Shown here: one piece after another, positions 58,119 to 64,000 of the stretch
Numbering within the stretch: the first letter of the stretch is position 1
How the letters are laid out: every line of letters starts with the position of its first letter
Origin: Euphorbia lathyris
Taxonomy: Eukaryota > Streptophyta > Magnoliopsida > Malpighiales > Euphorbiaceae
Length of the DNA stretch: 64,000 nucleotides
Direction: 5' to 3'
NCBI RefSeq assembly: GCF_963576675.1
Contig: NC_088911.1
Location: forward strand, 89,495,256-89,559,255
Program-made: the position numbers and the translations under genes
The notes under the pieces: generated by a model
The model's input: only the letters and a program-made list of their open reading frames with translations
What the model was told of the DNA's origin: nothing
Database searches by the model: none

Positions 58119-61096
58119 TGTAGACACCGAGTCGGAGGACCTGTGACGAAAACCTGAAACGAGACGGTCGAAGCGATTGATTCCGGAAGTTTTGAAAAAT
58201 ATACAAAGAATAATAAGCGGAGGAAAATTAACGGCAGCACACGGGTGCTTAGCGGCATCCTGCACGCGGACGACGATGGTCGAACGCCCGCTCGGCGGCA
58301 CGGGATGTGCGCTCGGCGTCCGTCGGACGCATCGCGAGTGGCACGCTCTCGACGTCCGAACAATGCCCGGGTCTGGTGGCACGGTGCACGCTCTAGTGGG
58401 CCACTGAGCGTGCGCGCCCCGTGGCGCGAAGTGCGCGTTCGGTGGCCGCGACGTGTGAGCGTCCGACGGCGCGAAACGCGCGCTCGGCGGCCGCGGGGTG
58501 CGCATGCCCGACGGCACGAGGCACGCCCCGAAGGTCGTCGGGCGAGCGCCCAACCACGTCGGGCGAACGCCCAACGATGGTTGGGCGCGAGCGCCCAACG
58601 TTGCGTTGGGCGATCGCCCAACGATTGTTGGGCGGCCGCCCAACGACTTTGGGCGACGCCCAATTTTACTTGGGCGTCGCCCAAAGTTCCGGGACCCGTT
58701 TCCCTATATAAGGGCACGGATCCCCATGCTTTTAGAGGGGGGCCTTTTTTGGAGAGGAAAAACTTTCTCACTCTAGACATTTTTAGAGAGAGAGAGAGTG
58801 GATTTTTTTGAGAAAAATATTTTTTTTCTCAAAAATTCCAAATTTCCTAAGTTCAATTTTTACTAAATTTTTATTAAAATCGGGAGCTCGCGGTTCGTGG
58901 AATCAATCGGCTTCGACTGTCAGATACCGAATCAAAGGTATTATCCGAGGACTAGACTCTTTATTTTATTTAATTTATTTCTCTCCTTCTATTTATTTTT
59001 TATGCTATAGTTTTTATTCCTTTAGTCATTTATTTATTTTGTCACGCTTTATTTAGTTAGCGCATTTATTTAATTTTCGTTTCGTGTTAAATAAAATTCG
59101 GTTTTGTTTTAAAATAAAAACCTCGTTTTGGATATCCCAATACGAACCGTGATCCGATAAAAAGGTAGTTCGGGTATCGAAAATGTTGTAATTATAAGTT
59201 TTTTAATGTAAAAGAGGTTTCCAAATAACGTTTTAAAATAAAAACATCGTTTTAGGAACTTCCGTTTTCGACTATGAGCCATCTTTGGTAGTTCGGAAGT
59301 CCAAAACGATTGAATTAGATTTAATTTAAAGCTTTTGAACAAATCTGGGAAATACGGGAGTGCTGTTGTAATTTGCCAATTCTGTCACTAAAGGCTGTTT
59401 ACCGACGGATTTTCCGTCGGTAAATCTGCCAAAATGTAAAAAATGTCATTTCGGTCCCTTTTTCTTAACTTTTAGACTTTTAATCCTTAGTATATATATA
59501 TATAATTATGTAATACATGTTTTTCAAATTATTTTAGAATTTTAGTATATACATTTATTTTAGAATATTGGTATATCATTTTTATTTTGTTTTATAATAT
59601 AAGTATAAATATATATATAAGTATTTCCTTTTTATTAACTTAGGCTATGTTTAAATATTAGTTATTTGATTCTACCAAAAAAAAAAAAAATATTAGTTAT
59701 TTGATATTTTGAGAAATAATGGATGGATATTAGTATATGTCATTTTTGGTATTTAAGCTATATTAATTATGTATATATATGTATAGTTTTGGGAACATTT
59801 GGGTTATTTTGTTGATTATTGAAGGAAGTTGTTTTTGGGGTAAATATTATTTTCTTATCCATAAGATTTACTTATTGTTTTAGCATTTTTTAAAGTATAA
59901 GTATATAGTACCTATTATTTCCATATACATAAAGTTCCTCTTATATTAATTTTTGGGTTTTCATATCCTCCTTTTTGATTTACTTGTATATATATATATG
60001 TCTAAATTATTTTCTCTATTCTTTTGGGCCCATTCATGGGTCCATGTCTCAAATGGGCCTTGTTTGATTATAAATCTTGCTTTAAATAAGTGTCTTATTG
60101 TAATTATAATAGTTAGAGAGTCCATTAAATAAGTGGAGAAAATAAATCACAAAAAGAGAGTTTTCAATTAAATTATTTAAGCTAATGAGCTTTCTTAGAT
60201 TTCTAATGTAGATAAATAGAGTCATTTTTATTGATATTTCAAATCGTCTTCAAAACACCACATTTTAAAACCTTAGTCCGTTCCAACGACGGATTAAGCG
60301 AACATTGTAATCAAAATCGTTTTCTTTGTTAATAATGGAGATTTTGAATCGCTTTCTTAATGAATTTGTACAAAATAAAATTGACTTGTATGTTTAACCA
60401 CGTTTTCTTATTAAAAGGCTTTTACTTTAACGTTTTCAATTACTCGAGTCGTTCCAACGGCGATTCGGGTAAGCTTCATCAAACGGGGTTTTAAAACGCA
60501 CCTAAATCGTTCCAACGGCGATTAAGGTGCGAACCATGTAAATAAACTCGTTTTGGGGAAATAAGTTAGCGTAGAATAAACACACAACATAACATTTAAA
60601 TACGGTTGTAAACAAATCACTTCTTCCCCCCCCCCCCCCCTCTCTGTGTATGTATAAACATAAATGGGTGATTCTTTACTGATGTGGCTTTTCAATAATA
60701 TGTGCTCAAAATGGTTTCTAAAAAGAGAAAAAAAAGGGTTTCAAACGAATTTTAAACTTAAAGAAGTATACGATTAGTCCGTTATCGCCTAACATGCTGA
60801 GTAGGAGGCCGGTGGTTCATAACCGGGCGATGTCGGGGTGCCTAGTAGCCTTTCTCCAGAAAGGAGCTAGCCTTCTCGGCTCGTACCTAAGTTTCCCGAA
60901 CCCACACCGGTCTCCCGCAAGGGATCGGTGTTCATTTTCCCATTCGTGGGTGGCGACTCTTCCATATCTCCGAGCTCCGGTCCTGCCGAGCAGCTTGATT
61001 CCATGATTGGTTGCTTTTGGCGCCAATCACCGCTTACGTCGCCATGAGGTTGTCCACCCCCCGGTCCGCCCGGGAGATTAGGCCGCGGCACTAACA
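58119..61096 (+). repeat. Ogre/Tat 5' LTR (2978 bp)
   Basis: Begins TGTAGACACCGAGTCGGAGG and ends ..GGCACTAACA. U3 holds a GC-rich palindrome array (58499-58685) just before a TATA box TATATAAG (58705-58712). A run of 15 C lies at 60626-60640. A conserved GC-rich segment (60780-61096) precedes the primer site. Small ORFs here look like chance ORFs. Confidence 0.82.
58538..58712 (+). promoter_or_regulatory. Palindrome array and TATA box of Ogre/Tat LTR
   Basis: Six or more GGGCG..CGCCC palindromes lie in tandem, including perfect CGTTGGGCGATCGCCCAACG (58604-58623) and GTTGGGCGGCCGCCCAAC, then TTGGGCGACGCCCAA and TTGGGCGTCGCCCAA. The spacers between G/C arms change but remain self-complementary. 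The TATA box follows within 20-170 bp. Confidence 0.75.
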
Positions 61097-61098
61097 AG

Positions 61099-61116
61099 TG
61101 GCGACTCTGCTGGGGA
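61099..61116 (+). promoter_or_regulatory. Ogre/Tat primer-binding site (tRNA-Arg type)
   Basis: TGGCGACTCTGCTGGGGA begins two bases after the LTR end, as in Ogre/Tat elements. Confidence 0.85.
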
Positions 61117-63037
61117 AGCGAGAAATTTGATTCCGGAAGGCGTGTATTAAGCCCTTAACGGGGACGGATCGTTTTACTTCTTTTCGTATGCATTCATGTG
61201 CATCATTGCAAACCCTTTGGGTAATTTCCGCGAAACCTCTAGCGAGAGTCCATTCGTCGCTCGAAAGAGGCTAGCGTAAGTTCCCCCTTACAGTAAGGCG
61301 CCAGAGGGTCCCCATCCATTCGTTAGGGGCGAATCTGTGCGGTCTTGTGAGGTCCCGCGGTCAGCAGTGTCAGCATATAGTAGCCTTAGAAGTTTCCATA
61401 GGATTACCCGTTACTATTTTTGATGTGATAAATGAATCAGTTCGTGTTTTCAAACCGCCATGATACGTGTCTAATCCTAAATTATGTAAAGAAAATGAGA
61501 CGATGCGTTAATATATACTCATGAATCGACATACTAATTACCCTAAAACATCGAAACGATTTGAACTAAAGATGACTTAGTCATCTCATATGAATGAACA
61601 TGTGCGACCCGCCTTGTCCCTTTCGGTGTCCCGACGAAGGCACGTGTTCAGGAAATACGTTATGACGTAAGCACGTATTAGTATGAATCGGTTCGGTGTT
61701 AAGGATAATTACATTTCGATACAAAAGACTATATTAACGATAGCCATTATTCACATTCTTTAAATAAATTGGGATAAAACGAGATCAAGACGAAACGAAA
61801 ACGAAGAACATTTCTGTCCTGAACGACCCTGTCATAACGCGAAAAGTTTCGCACAAGTAGCCCGTCCCTTCCGAATGAAAGACGAGCTTTTACGTTATGC
61901 CTCGTGTCGTTCTTAAGAGAAATGGATGTGTCCGTACAGATGGCTAAGAAAATAAAGAAGAGAAAAATGAACTAAACGACCAAAGTCATTCCGAATCTAC
62001 GATATATATCAATACCGAGAGTAGTTAAAGAAAATAAACCGATGTCGTTGAATACGTGCCTCGGACGAGTGTATACCCCGTTTAAAATCTCGAAGCCGAA
62101 TTAAGCCAAACCATATAATTGCGCCATATGGACGAGACTGCGGGTTTTGACTAACGACTCGATCATTTCGACCGTTACCAAAACTGTAAGAAATATGGCC
62201 CGATGTACGTGTTTGCTTAAATCGTGCCTAAAGGAAAGAGAACGGTGATGTCCTCGCTTTGAATAAACATGCGATTCAACGAAACGTTGATTTTCTATAA
62301 CCACACTAAGATGATATATCCCGTGGATTGGGAAAAAACAACAAACTGTTGCTAGCCGAAAGGTTACCGTGCGCTCAAAATAAGACTCGCCGTCTTTTTC
62401 ACGTAGCTAAAATGAGCAAACGGATCCTCGACGCTAAGAACAAACGCGTTACGCGATGAGTCCGTTCCCTAAAATAAAATCCAAAAGTGATTCCATCACT
62501 AAATAAACATGTGGTTACGTCTCTCGATAGATCCAAAAGATCCCGTTGTAATCCAAAATCGAGACATGAACCCACGCGAACAAAAGGGAACGAGTCATCG
62601 ACAATAACGAATGATTGGACTAGGAGAATAACTCGAACCACGTCTAAAAACTGAGATGCGCTCAAAGGGAGTCAAAACCCGAATTAATGCGTCTCATGAA
62701 AGGACGAAAGATGAGTTATTCCGAAAGGACAATCCAACTTGGTCGATTTCTTAGTCACTAAACGTGGATACGTCAAAACGAATTGTATTGTCTGATGGAT
62801 GATTTACTTTCCCGCAATAATCGATGGCATCACGCGTCCCCTGGACCGCAATGTGAGCCCCAAACCAAAATCCTAGGAAAGAGACCTGGACCAACGAGTG
62901 TGTGGAGGAATAAGGGTGGAAGAGAGATGTTGTGATACATGTAAATAGAACTAACGTTTGTTCTTCTTATCTTATAATCATAAATAAATAAACGCACACA
63001 CCACGAATCATGCATATAAAACCATGCATACATACTA
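61117..63037 (+). other. Ogre/Tat leader, non-coding
   Basis: About 1.9 kb without a convincing ORF. Some Ogre elements carry an extra ORF before gag; none is intact here. The composition is richer in CG and TCG than surrounding host DNA. Confidence 0.5.
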
Positions 63038-64000
63038 ATGGATACCGTTCGCGCAGACGTCGTCATTAAGCGGTTGTGGTTTCGCGAGAGTGATCGGCTT
63101 GTCAGACAGTTTGATCAGCTACGAGTAGACAGTTCAGAATCGGTAGTTGTGGCTTCTGAATCATCTTCATCCGAGTATACTCAGTCTTCCGTCAGTATGT
63201 CTGCAACCGACGAGAAGGTGGCTGAATTGGAGAATTCTATGAATAATATCAACGACCAGCTGGCCGCGATCTTGGCCCAGCTAGCTGAGTTAGCACTAAA
63301 GGACAACAAGAGTGGTAGTAAGCGTGCTGAGAATGAGGTGAACGATGGCCCTCGCTTTGGGAATGAGGAGGATTATCAGGATTATGTCCGAAAACAGTTA
63401 GAGAAGGAGAAAGCTAAGGGAGGAGTGGAGGCAACACATCACACAGGAAGTGCAGGACTTGCGCGGAGGAAGCTCCGGAAGTCAGGATTTCTATAACTTG
63501 AAGAATTGTTTGACAGCAACAGCTTTACCTCTGAAATTCCGGCTCCCTGACATGAAAAAGTTCGATGGAACTGGAGATCCCACCGCTCACATGAATCAGT
63601 ACGTTGCAGTAATGAAGCACACGATCCTGAGTCTTGGGGCTGTTTAACACTTACCTGGAGGGGGCTGCCCTCACATGGTTCCATGCGTTGCCAATGGTGA
63701 CAAAGAAGGATTGGAAGGAATTAGCGAAGTCATTCATCGCTCAGTATAGCTTTAACACCATGCTGGAGGTCACTTTGAAAGAGTTAGAGAGCACTAAGCA
63801 GCAGACTGGGGAATCTCTTTCAGATTTCGTGAAAAGATGGAGGGCTAAGGCCGCGGTCATGAAACAGAAGCCGCTTGAGCAAGATCAGATTCGAATGGTG
63901 ATTGGCAATACGTTGCCGTATATTAAGAATGAGTTGAGATATATGCCGTTCACGGATTTCAATCAGATGTATAGTTGTGCCTTGACTGTTGAAGGCGATG
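63038..64000 (+). pseudogene. Ogre/Tat gag, frameshifted, runs off window
   Basis: Starts MDTVRADVVIKRLWFRESDR (63038) with a Ser-rich segment and a likely coiled coil (VAELENSMNNINDQLAAILA). The frame is lost near 63430 and resumes (63450-63647) with LKFRLPDMKKFDGTGDPTAH. A second shift near 63645 leads to an open frame to the window end: EGAALTWFHALPMVTKKDW, LKELESTKQQTGESLSDFVK, RWRAKAAVMKQKP. These are the conserved capsid segments of Ty3 Gag. At least two frameshifts make it defective in this copy unless there are sequence errors. Confidence 0.82.

Larger units (their letters stand above)
58119..64000 (+). mobile_element. Ogre/Tat-lineage Ty3 element (5' part; continues past window)
   Basis: A long LTR (58119-61096), a primer site of tRNA-Arg type (61099-61116), a ~1.9-kb leader and gag from 63038 to the window end. 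The long LTR, TGTAGACACC start and TGGCGACTCTGCTGGGGA primer site are hallmarks of the Ogre/Tat group. Gag has frameshifts, so this copy is probably defective. The right part is not in view. Confidence 0.85.

Noticed and set aside
58073..58811. Several long Arg/Pro/Ala-rich ORFs
   Set aside because: Open on both strands because of the GC-rich palindromes in the Ogre LTR; no domain is recognisable.

Overview
This is a transposon-rich stretch of a flowering-plant nuclear genome, probably a eudicot. It has AT-rich intergenic DNA, a spliced plant-type WD40 gene, an Au-type SINE, L1-type LINEs with a plant RNase H tail, Ty1/copia and Ty3 (Athila, Tat/Ogre, chromovirus-like) elements, and hAT, PIF, Mutator, mariner and CACTA debris. 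I cannot name the species. Only one intact host gene is visible.

Layout, 1-24.3 kb. A hAT MITE (340-633) precedes a near-full-length but heavily broken L1 LINE on the minus strand (742-6315). Next come a foldback MITE and a one-ended Ty3/Tat fragment (7333-10076) bracketed by 35-bp direct repeats. A tRNA-derived SINE (10183-10325) follows. The host gene is on the minus strand (10733-18449, seven coding exons, 954 aa, WDR44-like WD40 protein). Its introns carry an Au SINE and a PIF-like MITE. Upstream lies a young copia element (19446-24263) with two 404-bp LTRs.

Layout, 24.3-48.7 kb. A 5'-truncated LINE (26450-28319) sits between two copies of a ~465-bp sequence, one of which later received a Mutator-type MITE. 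Further right are more LINE tails, LTR-like regions, a mariner-type MITE, a broken copia gag, a hAT transposase remnant inside a MITE, a dead bHLH gene fragment (HEC/IND type), another LINE fragment, and an Athila-like LTR cut by a chromovirus-like LTR.

Layout, 48.7-64 kb. A CACTA terminus abuts an Athila element that reads integrase end, two homologous 3' ORFs, LTR, primer-binding site, gag start. The gag is interrupted by a chromovirus-like LTR, which is itself interrupted by an Ogre/Tat element that runs off the window.

The most interesting signals are non-coding. Each Athila 3' ORF has its own LTR-like promoter (palindrome block plus TATA box). Several unrelated LTRs carry arrays of palindromes just upstream of their TATA box. 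A chromovirus-like LTR has three hairpins with the same loop and compensating stem changes. The copia element has no recognisable tRNA primer-binding site but has a 15-nt complement between U5 and its leader. All calls come from reading the sequence; no database search was run.
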